Positions 16,252 to 25,007 are shown, counted from the stretch's first letter. The stretch is 64,000 nt of DNA from Dyadobacter fermentans DSM 18053 (GCF_000023125.1 NC_013037.1:6674501-6738500), one strand, 5' to 3'. The notes: generated from the letters alone by a model not told the origin. Translations and numbers: made by a program.

Positions 16252-16665
16252 CTATTTCGGGGCAACGAATGACAATACGCGTTCGGTAACTTCTTTCAGA
16301 GAAGGCATCTGAACCGGTTTTTGAAGGTAGTCCATCACATGCCCGGAGCCCATCGCACGGTCGTAATCTTCGAGGTCGGAGGAAGAGCTCATCATGCAGA
16401 TCGATATCGGTTGGGGTACCGTCGGTTCCAGTTTTCCATATTCACTCAAAAACTGCCAGCCGTCCAGAATGGGCATATTGATGTCGAGCAGGATGAGTTG
16501 AGGAAGTTTCAATGCGTCGTCGCGGTGATTTGCCAGATAATCGAGCGCATCACGGCCGTTTTCGAAAAATATGATTTCCCGTGCAATTTTGGCCTTTTCA
16601 ATGATGCGTTTCAAGAGGTAGGTAAAGATTTTGTCGTCGTCGACTACGCAGAGGATTTCAAGCAT
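16252..16665 (-). CDS. Single-domain response regulator
   Basis: 137-residue stand-alone receiver (REC) protein beginning MLEILCVVDDDKIF, which supplies the acidic pocket. The phosphoacceptor Asp is in LILLDINMPILDGWQFL, the Ser/Thr in MMSSSSD and the Lys in YLQKPVQMP. There is no output domain, as in CheY/Rcp1-type regulators. The start at 16665 overlaps the end of the upstream histidine kinase by 8 nt, so the two are translationally coupled and are almost certainly partners. A longer frame upstream lies wholly inside the kinase gene and is rejected. Confidence 0.93.
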   Translation of the reverse strand: MLEILCVVDDDKIFTYLLKRIIEKAKIAREIIFFENGRDALDYLANHRDDALKLPQLILLDINMPILDGWQFLSEYGKLEPTVPQPISICMMSSSSDLEDYDRAMGSGHVMDYLQKPVQMPSLKEVTERVLSFVAPK

Positions 16666-17869
16666 TTTCGTTGAATGTAATTTTAAAAGTAATACCCGCG
16701 TCGACCTTACTGAATACCTCAATGTTCCCGCCCTGGGCTTCAATCTGATTTTTTATCAAAAATAGTCCAACTCCGTGAGCATCCCGGTGTTTATGGAAAG
16801 TTTTATACAAACCAAAGATCTTGTCCGAATGAAGCGAAAGGTCGATGCCCTTTCCTTCGTCGCTGTATTCCAGTACTTTAAGGCCATTTTCGTTACGGTA
16901 GAAACGCAATGTGATCAAAGGAGGTTCACCATCTTTTTTGTATTTTATACCGTTCGAGATCAGGTTCATCAGAATGCTTTCCAGGTAAATGTGCGGAAAC
17001 ACGATTTCCCGCTCGCTGAAATCCATCCGTACCTCGGCCTGGCTCGTGTGCAGGCTTTCGTCGAGCACGCCCAACACCCGTTCGGTCACTTCCCGGATGT
17101 CCAGCTGTTCGCCTTCCAGCTGGTTGTCGCGGATTTTGATCACCTGCGACAGGTCGTCGAGGGTGGTATTGAGGTGTTTGGATACGGTTTTAATCTTCTG
17201 GAAAAGCTCTTCATTATCCTTCGAGAGCGTCGATTCGTCCACGAAATCGGTGAGGAGCGCAATATTGCTCGCGTGGTTCCGCAGGTTGTGCGAGAGGATG
17301 TGAGTGAAGCTTTGCAGCTGGCTGTTCTTCTGCGCCATCTTCTCTTCGATCGTCGTCCGCTCGTCGATCTCCCGTTGCAGATCGGCCACGGACCTGAGCA
17401 GGAGGACGTTCGGGAATATTTTGAACAGATAATAAACCGTGGTGAGCGATACAATGGCCGTCGCGAACCGTACCAATGAGCTGAAACGGTACACCGGCAC
17501 CCAGAAAGTCAGCGCGTCGATTAAATGCGTGGCGCCGCAGAAAAAGATGAAGGCCACGAAGAGCCAGATGGTTTTCGGGAATGGAAAGTCTTTCCGTTTT
17601 AATATAAACCGGACCAGGAAAGTGGGGATCACAAAGTAGGCCGCCCAGATGAAAAGATCGGAAACGATGTAAAGCCAGCCATGGAAATCGGACCAGTAGC
17701 CGCAGTACCACCTCGCCGGCCATTCGGAGGTGCTGAAAATCCCGGTAAAAAATTCAGATAGCTGCTCCGGAAGCGCTTTTGGGCCGGCGTTTAAGACGCT
17801 GCCGCCTACCCGGCAAAGCGGGATATTGTCATGGGAAATGGTGTGTAAATGGGGTGCTTCCGGGTTCAT
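16658..17869 (-). CDS. Histidine kinase with ethylene-receptor-type N-terminal domain
   Basis: 403-residue membrane kinase. Three membrane helices (about 64-90, 100-122 and 131-153) form a domain like the ethylene-binding domain of plant ETR1: SDLFIWAAYFVIP supplies Asp71, Tyr78, Ile81 and Pro82, and IFFCGATHLID supplies Ile108, Cys111 and His115. These correspond to ETR1 Asp25, Tyr32, Ile35, Pro36, Ile62, Cys65 and His69, the last two being the copper(I) ligands. A short coil (ADLQREIDERTTIEEK) leads to a dimerisation helix with phospho-His194 (SHNLRNH) and an ATPase domain (NLISNGIKYK, DEGKGID, HGVGLFLIKNQIE). The coupled receiver protein follows. Confidence 0.9.
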   Translation of the reverse strand: MNPEAPHLHTISHDNIPLCRVGGSVLNAGPKALPEQLSEFFTGIFSTSEWPARWYCGYWSDFHGWLYIVSDLFIWAAYFVIPTFLVRFILKRKDFPFPKTIWLFVAFIFFCGATHLIDALTFWVPVYRFSSLVRFATAIVSLTTVYYLFKIFPNVLLLRSVADLQREIDERTTIEEKMAQKNSQLQSFTHILSHNLRNHASNIALLTDFVDESTLSKDNEELFQKIKTVSKHLNTTLDDLSQVIKIRDNQLEGEQLDIREVTERVLGVLDESLHTSQAEVRMDFSEREIVFPHIYLESILMNLISNGIKYKKDGEPPLITLRFYRNENGLKVLEYSDEGKGIDLSLHSDKIFGLYKTFHKHRDAHGVGLFLIKNQIEAQGGNIEVFSKVDAGITFKITFNENA

Positions 17870-18314
17870 CGATCGTGCATTAGCGGGAGGAGTAATTCGA
17901 AATATTAACTATAATTCCGCTACCGAACAACCCGGCGGAGGGCACGGTAATTAACGGCCCCAAAGCCGTAAAAATACTATTCAGAGGTATTTGTAAAAAT
18001 AGTTTTTAGCCAACCGTCCGGTTGACCACAACCTGCTTTTGCATGGCCGCCAAGTCGATGGATCTGCTAGTACCCAGGCACCCGGCTGGCGCGCTGCCGC
18101 GGCCATTCGCGCTCGCATGAAGCGTAAGCAGCTGTTTCTGGCGGCCGTTTGTCCGCGATGTAGTTTGGAATGATTATCATTTGCAGGAAAAAAGGTGCCC
18201 GAATAAATATTTTGAAATGTAGAAAAAGTTCAAACAATGCCGCTGCCCGTGCAGGGCGCTTTTTCACTAACTTCGCATTCCGGCGATCTACAAACTTTCC
18301 GGCCGGGTTTAGCT
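17870..18314. other. 445-nt divergent intergenic region
   Basis: Between the ethylene-receptor-type kinase and the DUF4180 gene. It holds two short palindromes: CAACCG-TC-CGGTTG at 18011-18024 and AATGAT-T-ATCATT at 18169-18181. A weak TAACTTCG near 18268 may be the promoter of the DUF4180 gene. No gene or RNA is supported. Confidence 0.45.
18169..18181. promoter_or_regulatory. Fur-box-like palindrome
   Basis: AATGATTATCATT is a perfect 6-1-6 inverted repeat matching the central 13 positions of the classical Fur box; the flanks mostly do not match. It could be an operator for an iron- or metal-responsive repressor of one of the divergent genes. Single-site evidence only. Confidence 0.3.
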
Positions 18315-18674
18315 ATGAATGTTCAGGTTCACGAACAAAACGGGAGCACAATTGCCGAGGTAACGTCGGACGAGGTGCTCATTCACACCACCGACGACGG
18401 CCTGCAAATCATGGCCGACCTGTATTACCAGGGTTACGACGCCGTCGTGCTGCACGAGCGAAACATCACACCACATTTCTTTGATCTCAAAACGGGTATT
18501 GCAGGAGAAATTTTGCAGAAGTTCACCACCTACCGCGTGCGGCTGGCCATCGTCGGCGATTTTTCGGGTTATGAAAGTCAGAGTTTGCGCGACTTCATTT
18601 TTGAAAGCAATAAGGGAAAACAGGTTAACTTTCTGCCCTCGGTGGAGGAAGCCTTAGGCCGGCTATCTCGCTGA
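18315..18674 (+). CDS. DUF4180 protein
   Basis: 119 residues, start at 18315 giving MNVQVHEQNGSTIAEVTSDE. The phrases DGLQIMADLYYQGYDAVVLHE, ITPHFFDLKTGIAGEILQKFTTYRVRLAIVGDF and SLRDFIFESNKG are the hallmark of DUF4180, a small alpha/beta cytosolic protein of unknown function that resembles STAS-like folds. Its stop overlaps the ATG of the Crp/Fnr gene by one base (TGATG), so the two are translationally coupled. DUF4180 genes often accompany regulators and may modulate them; this is inference. Confidence 0.9.
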   Translation: MNVQVHEQNGSTIAEVTSDEVLIHTTDDGLQIMADLYYQGYDAVVLHERNITPHFFDLKTGIAGEILQKFTTYRVRLAIVGDFSGYESQSLRDFIFESNKGKQVNFLPSVEEALGRLSR

Positions 18675-19243
18675 TGTTCATGGAAATAGACGAAATTCTG
18701 GAACGGATTCATCCCTTGCCTACGGGCTCGCGGGAGGCCCTGAAAGCGCACATTTCCGAAGTGCGCTGTCTGAAAGGGCATTCGCTCATCCAGGCTGGGA
18801 GGGTCGGTAAAACGCTGTATTTTATCCGCAGCGGCATCGTGCGCGCTTATTCCGATACGGACGGGGGCGATGTTACTTTCTGGTTTGGAAAGGAGGGCGA
18901 CGTGGTGATTTCGATGAAGAGCTTCGTGTCCGGCCAGCCCGGTTATGAGCATATTGAAACGATGGAGGCGAGCGATCTCTACCAGATGAAGTCCCAGCAC
19001 CTCGAATCGCTTTTTGCTACCGATATCCACCTGGCCAACTGGGGTCGGAAGCTGATCGGGCGCGAGCTGATCAAAACAGAGGAACGGCTCATTTCCATGC
19101 AATTTAAAACAGCCCAGGAACGGTACCTGGACCTGCTTTCGGCCACGCCCGACCTACTCCAACGTGTCCCATTGTGCCACATTGCTTCATTTCTCGGCAT
19201 CACGCAGGTGAGCCTGAGCCGGATTCGTTCAGAAATCCGGTAA
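18674..19243 (+). CDS. Crp/Fnr-family transcriptional regulator
   Basis: 189 residues: an N-terminal cyclic-nucleotide-binding-type beta barrel (LKGHSLIQAGRVGKTLYFIRSGIVRAYS, then VTFWFGKEGDVVISMKSF) and a C-terminal helix-turn-helix (IASFLGITQVSLSRIRSEIR). No Fnr-type cysteine cluster is visible, so an iron-sulfur sensor is unlikely; the ligand is unknown. A second ATG at 18680 is possible. It is coupled to DUF4180 upstream and lies 71 nt before the gdx gene, a likely target or operon member. Confidence 0.92.
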   Translation: MFMEIDEILERIHPLPTGSREALKAHISEVRCLKGHSLIQAGRVGKTLYFIRSGIVRAYSDTDGGDVTFWFGKEGDVVISMKSFVSGQPGYEHIETMEASDLYQMKSQHLESLFATDIHLANWGRKLIGRELIKTEERLISMQFKTAQERYLDLLSATPDLLQRVPLCHIASFLGITQVSLSRIRSEIR

Positions 19244-19314
19244 TTCGTTTTTTAACATTTGTAAAATTCTTTTCAAATCCTGTGCAGGACCTTTGTATCA
19301 AAAAACAAAGTGCT

Positions 19315-19644
19315 ATGAACTGGATTATTTTGATTGTCGCCGGTCTTTTCGAGGTCGGGTTCGCTTCGTGTCTTGGCAAAGTCCGCGAAACATCGGGTAG
19401 CGAAATGTACTGGTGGTTTGCCGGATTCATCGTTTCCCTCACCGTGAGCATGGGTTTACTGCTGAAAGCCACGCAAACGCTGCCGATCGGGACCGCCTAC
19501 GCCGTTTGGACGGGCATTGGCGCGGTGGGCACGGTGCTGGTAGGTATTTTGGTGTTTAAAGACCCCGTCACTTTCTGGCGGATATTTTTTATTACCACGC
19601 TCATTCTTTCGATCGCCGGCCTCAAAGCGGTTTCGAGTCACTGA
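19315..19644 (+). CDS. gdx: SMR-family exporter, Gdx/SugE type
   Basis: 109-residue four-helix small multidrug resistance protein working as an antiparallel dimer. The essential Glu13 is in LIVAGLFEVGF, and LPIGTAYAVWTGIGAVGTVLVGI is the Gdx/SugE signature that separates guanidinium exporters from the polyaromatic-cation EmrE group. The likely role is proton-coupled export of guanidinium or small quaternary ammonium ions. The ATG at 19315 is the family start; the frame is open farther upstream into the Crp gene. No guanidine riboswitch is visible in the 71-nt leader. Confidence 0.9.
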   Translation: MNWIILIVAGLFEVGFASCLGKVRETSGSEMYWWFAGFIVSLTVSMGLLLKATQTLPIGTAYAVWTGIGAVGTVLVGILVFKDPVTFWRIFFITTLILSIAGLKAVSSH

Positions 19645-19703
19645 TCATTTCCCCAACGGCACGCTATTTTCTGCAAATGGGTAGCAACCAACCGCAGAAG
19701 GTT

Positions 19704-20732
19704 ATGGCAAAAAGAAACATAGTGGTAATAGGTGCCTCCCTGGGAGGACTGGAAGCGTTCAAAAAACTGGTTTCTGGTTTGCCGGCCGATATCGGCGCTT
19801 CTATTTTCCTGGTTTGGCACATTTCGCCGAACGCCGAAGGTGTATTGCCGGGCGTTTTGGGCGAGCTCACCGACCTGACCGTGGTACACGCCGACCACGG
19901 CGACCTGATCAGGCCGAACCGCATTTACGTAGCCCGGCCCGACCATCATTTGCTGGTGGACGACCGGCACGTCCACGTGACACGCGGACCGAAGGAAAAC
20001 CGCTTCCGTCCGGCAATAGACCCGCTCTTCCGCTCCGCCGCGTACGCATTCGGTAGTCGGGTGATCGGCATTGTGCTGTCCGGCGCGCTCGACGACGGCA
20101 CGGCCGGGTTATGGAGTATCAAACGCTGCGGGGGCATCGCCATTGCGCAGGACCCCGACGACGCCGAAATGCCTTCCATGCCGAAAAATGCCATTCGGGA
20201 AGTGGCGATTGATTATATTGTGCCGGTTTCGGAAATGGCGGCGTTGCTGGTGAAACTTTGTAATGAAACGGTTGAGATAGGCACCAGGCTCGATAAAGAA
20301 GAGCTCGGACAGCTGGAAGCGGAAGTGCGGGTTGCGGCGGACCAGAACAGATTGGATATCGATATTCCCCAATACGGCGAAATGAGCAAACTGTCCTGTC
20401 CTGAATGTCAGGGCGTGCTGACGTTGCTCAAAGACGGTTCATTATCCCGCTACCGATGCCATACCGGGCATGCATTTTCACCCGAAACACTTTTGGAGGC
20501 CATTGCCGAAAAAATCGAAAGCAACCTGTTTGCCGCGCTCCGGGGCGTGGATGAACACGTGATCCTGCTCAATCACATGGGCGATCACTTCGCCGAAGCC
20601 AACTACCGGGCAGATGCCGCCCGCTATTTCCGGAAGGCCCGTGAAGCCGAGCAGCGCGTGGCCCTGATCCGCAATGCAATCCGCGCCAGTGCGGATATCG
20701 AAGTGATAAGGACATCCGAGGAGCGGCTTTAA
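19704..20732 (+). CDS. CheB-type methylesterase domain protein
   Basis: 342 residues from the ATG at 19704 (an ATG at 19677 is possible). The CheB methylesterase domain has the complete triad: Ser12 in GASLGG, His39 in LVWHISP and Asp131 in SGALDDGTAG. No receiver domain precedes it. The C-terminal third contains a zinc-ribbon-like CPEC ... CHTGH motif and a helical segment (ALRGVDEHVILLNHMGDHFAEA). It resembles the stand-alone CheB proteins that occur beside CheB/CheR-kinase hybrids. No chemoreceptor or flagellar gene is nearby, so a role in stress signalling rather than chemotaxis is inferred. Confidence 0.9.
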   Translation: MAKRNIVVIGASLGGLEAFKKLVSGLPADIGASIFLVWHISPNAEGVLPGVLGELTDLTVVHADHGDLIRPNRIYVARPDHHLLVDDRHVHVTRGPKENRFRPAIDPLFRSAAYAFGSRVIGIVLSGALDDGTAGLWSIKRCGGIAIAQDPDDAEMPSMPKNAIREVAIDYIVPVSEMAALLVKLCNETVEIGTRLDKEELGQLEAEVRVAADQNRLDIDIPQYGEMSKLSCPECQGVLTLLKDGSLSRYRCHTGHAFSPETLLEAIAEKIESNLFAALRGVDEHVILLNHMGDHFAEANYRADAARYFRKAREAEQRVALIRNAIRASADIEVIRTSEERL

Positions 20733-20760
20733 GCAACCATTGAGTTACTGAATTCAGAAT

Positions 20761-23700
20761 ATGAAAAACCCTAAAAAGGAGACGCCCGAAAAGGCTTCCC
20801 TTCATCAGATGTTGGTCGTGGGCATTGGTGCCTCGGCGGGAGGTATTGAAGCACTCACAGAATTTTTTGAACACGTACCCGCCCGCACCGGCCTCGCTTA
20901 CCTGGTGATGCTGCACCTGGCGCCGGACGAGGACGAGCAACTGACCGAAATACTGTCCAAGGTGGCGAAATTACCGGTGCTGAACGTGGCAGACAGTGCC
21001 GAAATCGTTCCTGACAGGATTCTGATCCTTCCGGCCATCAAGCACGTGCAGATAACCAGCGGCCGGATTTCGATCGTCAGGGATATGCAGATTGAAGAAC
21101 GGCGCGCGCCGGTAGATGTCTTTTTCCGGACGCTCGGGGAGGCTTACCGGGACCAGAGCGTGGCCGTCATATTGTCGGGAACGGGCGCCAACGGCTCCAT
21201 GGGCCTCAAAAGGATCAAGGAATATGGCGGGGCGTCGTTCGTGCAGAATCCCAGGGAAGCCACTTTCAATGAAATGCCGCGCAGCGCGATCGCCACGGAA
21301 CTGGTTGACAACATCCTGCCCGTTGCCCATATTCCTGCCCAACTCCTGTCGTACCGCCAAGGCCTGGGTACGGTGGCGATCACCGTGGAATCAGAAACAC
21401 GCCCGCCGGACGAGCAGCAGGCGCTCCGGGAGGTGTTTACCCAGCTGCGCATGCGCACCGGCCACGATTTTTCGAATTATAAAAGGCCGACGCTCATGCG
21501 CCGCATCGAGCGGCGCATTAATGTGCTCAACCTGCCCAACCTGCCCGCATACGTCGCTTACATGCGCGAGCATCCGGACGAAACGCAGGCATTGCTCAAA
21601 AATCTGCTGATTTCGGTCACGAACTTCTTCCGCGATAGCCGCGCATTTCTCGCGCTCGAGCAGGAAACACTGCCGCTGATCATGGAAGGGAAAGATCAGG
21701 AAAATACGGTGCGGGTGTGGGTGGCAGGCTGCGCTACGGGTGAGGAGGCCTATTCGCTCGCCATGCTGTTTGCCGAGCGGACCATGAGCACGATCGACGC
21801 CCCGAAAGTACAGATCTTCGCGACGGATATCGACGAAGCGGCACTGGCCATTGCCAGGGATGGAAAGTACAGCATCAACGACGCCGCCGACGTATCGCCG
21901 GAGCGGCTGAGAAGGTTCTTCACACGCGATGGAGACGAATACCGTATCCGGCGTGAGATACGCGAAATGGTGCTTTTTGCGAGACATAATGTGCTGAAAG
22001 ACCCGCCATTTTCGCAACTCGACCTGGTGACCTGCCGGAACATGCTGATTTATCTCAATCAGACGGCTCAGGAAAGGGCGATGGAAACATTCCATTTCGC
22101 GCTCAAACCGGGCGGATTCCTGTGGCTCGGCATGTCCGAAACGGTGGACGGATCGAGCGATTTGTATTTCAATGTGAGCCGGGAATACCATTTGTACCAA
22201 AGCCGCCAGGTAACCACGCGGTCGTACCCCGTGCCGGAAACCATTCCTCAGTTTATCCCCGAAAAGAAAAGTACCGTCCCCACTGTGAGTGAAATAGAGG
22301 TGCGCCCGGCGGCACGACTGAGTTTCGGCGATTTGCACCAGCAGCTTCTGGAACAATATGCGCCGCCTTCCATTATTGTAAATGAAGAATACGACATCCT
22401 GCACCTGTCCGAACGCGCGGGTAACTACCTGCACATTACAGGCGGCGAACCGACGAAAAACCTGCTGAAACTGATCCGGCCGGAGCTGCGTCTGGAGTTG
22501 CGGACGGCATTTTACCAGGCCGTGCAGCAGCAGGCCCACGTAGAGGCAAGAAACCTGAAAATCCGGGTAGGAGAACATTCCGAAACCGTAACAATGCACG
22601 TGCGGCCGGTAATGCGGGAGGGTGATCCCGCCCGAGGGTTTATCCTGATTTTGTTTCAACAAACCGGGCAGGACAACGAAGCTGAAAGTTTGCAGACGTC
22701 GGTGGAGCCGATGGCGCGCCACCTGGAAGAAGAACTGATCCGCGTCAAAGCGCAGCTGCGAACCTCGAACGAGCAGCACGAGGTGCAGGCCGAAGAGTTA
22801 AAAGCGTCCAATGAAGAGTTGCAGGCCATTAATGAAGAGCTGCGGTCGGCAGCGGAGGAGCTGGAAACAAGCAAGGAGGAGTTGCAGTCGATCAACGAGG
22901 AGCTGACGACCATTAACCAGGAATTGAAAGTGAAGGTGGAGGAAATATCGCTGACCAGCAATAACCTCCAAAACCTCATTAATTCCACCAACATGGCCAC
23001 CCTGTTTCTCGACCGCAGTTTCCGGGTAAACCTGTTCACGCCTGCCACACGGGAGATTTTCAACCTGATCCCGGCCGATTTCGGACGTCCGCTGTCGGAC
23101 ATTACCAACCGCCTCGATTACCTGCATTTGCAGGAGGACGCGGAGCTGGTGCTGGAAAAGCTGCAAACCGTGGAACGGGAGGTTAGAAGTAAGGACGGGC
23201 GCGTGTATATGATGCGCGTAATGCCCTACCGCACCGCCGAGGACCGCATTAACGGGGTAGTTTTCACTTTTGTGGACATTACGGGCCCCAAGGCGGCCGA
23301 GGAGGCGCTGCGGGAAGCAGACCGCCGGAAAGACGAATTCCTGGCTATGCTTGCCCACGAGCTGCGGAACCCGCTCGCGCCTGTGCGCAATACGTTGCAG
23401 ATCATGAAGATGACCTCTGGCGACGACGAGCGTGTGAATGCATCGGTGGCCATGATGAACCGCCAGGTGGATCACCTGGTGAGGCTGGTGGACGACCTGC
23501 TGGATGTGAGCCGCATCAGCCGCGGGAAAATCGAGCTGCGGCGCGAGCAGGTAGACCTCAGTGCGCTGGTAGCCGAAGCGGCCGAAGCGACACGCTCCTT
23601 GTACGACTCGGGAAACAGGAAGCTGATACTGGAATTGCCGGGTACTCCACTGTATTTCAACGGCGACGCCACACGACTGAATCAGGCAGTGACCAACCTG

Positions 23701-24417
23701 CTGACGAACGGCGTCCGGTTCACCAAAGAAAACGGCAATGTATGGGTTGCATTGGAGCAAAAGGGCAGTGAGGTTATTCTAAGTGTGAAAGACGACGGCA
23801 TTGGGCTCACTTCGGACCAGTTCGAAGCTATTTTCGAGCTTTTTGCACAAGTTGACCTCTCGCCCGGAAAAGCGGAAGGCGGTTTGGGCCTCGGCCTGAC
23901 GCTGGTGAAGCAGCTCGTCGAAATGCACGGCGGCAGGGTGGAGGCCAGCAGTAACGGACTCGGCGAGGGAAGCGAATTCCTGGTTTACTTCCCATACCTC
24001 GACGTGCCTGTGGAATTTACGCCCCCCATCACTGAAAAACACGCGAAAGCCGCCGCAAGGGAAATATTGGTGGTAGACGACAATACCGACGCCGCCGACA
24101 CGCTGGCCATGTTGCTGAAATACCAGGGGCATCATACGAGCGTAAGTTACAGTGGGGCCCAGGCGCTTGAGATGCTGGACCAGCAGCCGGTGGAAGTGGT
24201 GCTGCTGGATATTTCGATGCCGCAGATGGACGGGTTCGAAACGGCAAAGCAGATCCGCAAACGCCCGAACGGGCGGAAGGTCATGGTGATCGCACTCACT
24301 GGTTACGGCCAGTCGGAAGATAAAAAACGCACGAGACAATCGGGATTTGACGGGCATTTGGTGAAGCCGGTGGACCTGATGGAATTGAATGAGCTTTTGG
24401 CAAAACTCTTTCCCTGA
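20761..24417 (+). CDS. CheB-CheR-PAS-histidine kinase-receiver hybrid
   Basis: 1218-residue multi-domain signalling protein. Order: CheB-like domain (about 18-195), CheR methyltransferase (about 220-480; RPTLMRRIERR, VWVAGCATGEEAYSLAM, DLVTCRNMLIYL), a PAS-like segment, a long heptad coil (about 665-735, repeated EELQ/NEEL), a PAS domain (about 745-850), HisKA with His866 (LAHELRNPLAP), HATPase (NLLTNGVRFT, DDGIGL, GLGLGLTLVKQLVEMHGG) and a receiver with Asp1150 (LLDISMPQMDG). In the CheB part Ser25 and His52 are present but the catalytic Asp is Asn144 (SGTGANGSMG), so esterase activity is doubtful. No membrane segments. It follows the intact CheB gene by 28 nt. Confidence 0.95.
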   Translation: MKNPKKETPEKASLHQMLVVGIGASAGGIEALTEFFEHVPARTGLAYLVMLHLAPDEDEQLTEILSKVAKLPVLNVADSAEIVPDRILILPAIKHVQITSGRISIVRDMQIEERRAPVDVFFRTLGEAYRDQSVAVILSGTGANGSMGLKRIKEYGGASFVQNPREATFNEMPRSAIATELVDNILPVAHIPAQLLSYRQGLGTVAITVESETRPPDEQQALREVFTQLRMRTGHDFSNYKRPTLMRRIERRINVLNLPNLPAYVAYMREHPDETQALLKNLLISVTNFFRDSRAFLALEQETLPLIMEGKDQENTVRVWVAGCATGEEAYSLAMLFAERTMSTIDAPKVQIFATDIDEAALAIARDGKYSINDAADVSPERLRRFFTRDGDEYRIRREIREMVLFARHNVLKDPPFSQLDLVTCRNMLIYLNQTAQERAMETFHFALKPGGFLWLGMSETVDGSSDLYFNVSREYHLYQSRQVTTRSYPVPETIPQFIPEKKSTVPTVSEIEVRPAARLSFGDLHQQLLEQYAPPSIIVNEEYDILHLSERAGNYLHITGGEPTKNLLKLIRPELRLELRTAFYQAVQQQAHVEARNLKIRVGEHSETVTMHVRPVMREGDPARGFILILFQQTGQDNEAESLQTSVEPMARHLEEELIRVKAQLRTSNEQHEVQAEELKASNEELQAINEELRSAAEELETSKEELQSINEELTTINQELKVKVEEISLTSNNLQNLINSTNMATLFLDRSFRVNLFTPATREIFNLIPADFGRPLSDITNRLDYLHLQEDAELVLEKLQTVEREVRSKDGRVYMMRVMPYRTAEDRINGVVFTFVDITGPKAAEEALREADRRKDEFLAMLAHELRNPLAPVRNTLQIMKMTSGDDERVNASVAMMNRQVDHLVRLVDDLLDVSRISRGKIELRREQVDLSALVAEAAEATRSLYDSGNRKLILELPGTPLYFNGDATRLNQAVTNLLTNGVRFTKENGNVWVALEQKGSEVILSVKDDGIGLTSDQFEAIFELFAQVDLSPGKAEGGLGLGLTLVKQLVEMHGGRVEASSNGLGEGSEFLVYFPYLDVPVEFTPPITEKHAKAAAREILVVDDNTDAADTLAMLLKYQGHHTSVSYSGAQALEMLDQQPVEVVLLDISMPQMDGFETAKQIRKRPNGRKVMVIALTGYGQSEDKKRTRQSGFDGHLVKPVDLMELNELLAKLFP

Positions 24418-24481
24418 AAGTCTGCCCCTGGGCTGGTATGGATTTTAAGCTGAATGCATGCTCTAAAAAACAAACCGGTTA

Positions 24482-24955
24482 ATGATGGAAAACTACACGA
24501 ATGTACTGATACACGCTGCCCGGGTAGGGGAATTGGATGTGATCCGTGAACTGCTTTCACGGGGTGTGGATGTGAATGTGAGGGATGAAAAAGGATATAC
24601 GCCGCTGCTGATCGCATGCTATAACAATCGCCCCGAGGCGGCCAGACTGCTGCTCGATTCGGGAGCAGATGTCAATGCGGGCGACTATGGCGGCAATACG
24701 GCGCTGATGGGCGCAGCATTTAAAGGGTTACCCGAGATCGCGTCTTTGCTGATCAGTTACGGTGCCAACCTGAACAGCCAGCACGGCAACGGCGGTACAG
24801 CATTGATGTTTGCGACAATGTTTGGCCGCAATGAAGTGGTGAAACTGTTGCTCGAAAGCGGAGCCGATACTGACATTCTCGACATCAGGGGCCAGTCCGC
24901 GTTTGACCTCGCCATGCAGCAAGGTAACCACGAAGCCGTTACGCTACTGGCCTGA
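24482..24955 (+). CDS. Ankyrin-repeat protein
   Basis: 157 residues made of about four to five ankyrin repeats; consensus pieces include GYTPLLIACYNNRPEAARLLLDSGADVNAGD, GGTALMFATMFGRNEVVKLLLESGAD and QSAFDLAMQQGNHEAVTLL. There is no signal peptide, so it is cytosolic and probably mediates protein contacts. It converges on the catalase gene. In pseudomonads an ankyrin protein (AnkB) is encoded beside a catalase and is needed for its full activity; a similar link here is possible but unproven. A second ATG follows one codon later. Confidence 0.92.
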   Translation: MMENYTNVLIHAARVGELDVIRELLSRGVDVNVRDEKGYTPLLIACYNNRPEAARLLLDSGADVNAGDYGGNTALMGAAFKGLPEIASLLISYGANLNSQHGNGGTALMFATMFGRNEVVKLLLESGADTDILDIRGQSAFDLAMQQGNHEAVTLLA

Positions 24956-24960
24956 TGCAA

Positions 24961-25007
24961 GAGCGGAGCCGGAGGCCGGTTTTGCACCGGTGTTTCCGAC
25001 TCCGCTC
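24961..25007. terminator. Hairpin between ankyrin and catalase genes
   Basis: gagcggagccgga (24961-24973) pairs with tccgactccgctc (24995-25007) over 13 positions with one mismatch; an inner ccgg/ccgg pairing adds to it. It can act on both convergent transcripts. Confidence 0.6.

Noticed and set aside
19244..19314. Guanidine riboswitch upstream of gdx
   Set aside because: The 71-nt gap lacks the ACGR-loop hairpins of class II and is too short for class I; no pattern found.
22740..22980. Short tandem repeats in DNA
   Set aside because: The periodicity (EELQ, NEEL) is the heptad pattern of a coiled coil normal for this protein family, not a DNA repeat element.
21391..23760. Long minus-strand frames (462 and 320 codons) inside the hybrid kinase gene
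   Set aside because: They run antisense to a clearly coding gene with complete domain motifs. Their proteins show no family motif and have the composition of shadow frames in GC-rich sequence.
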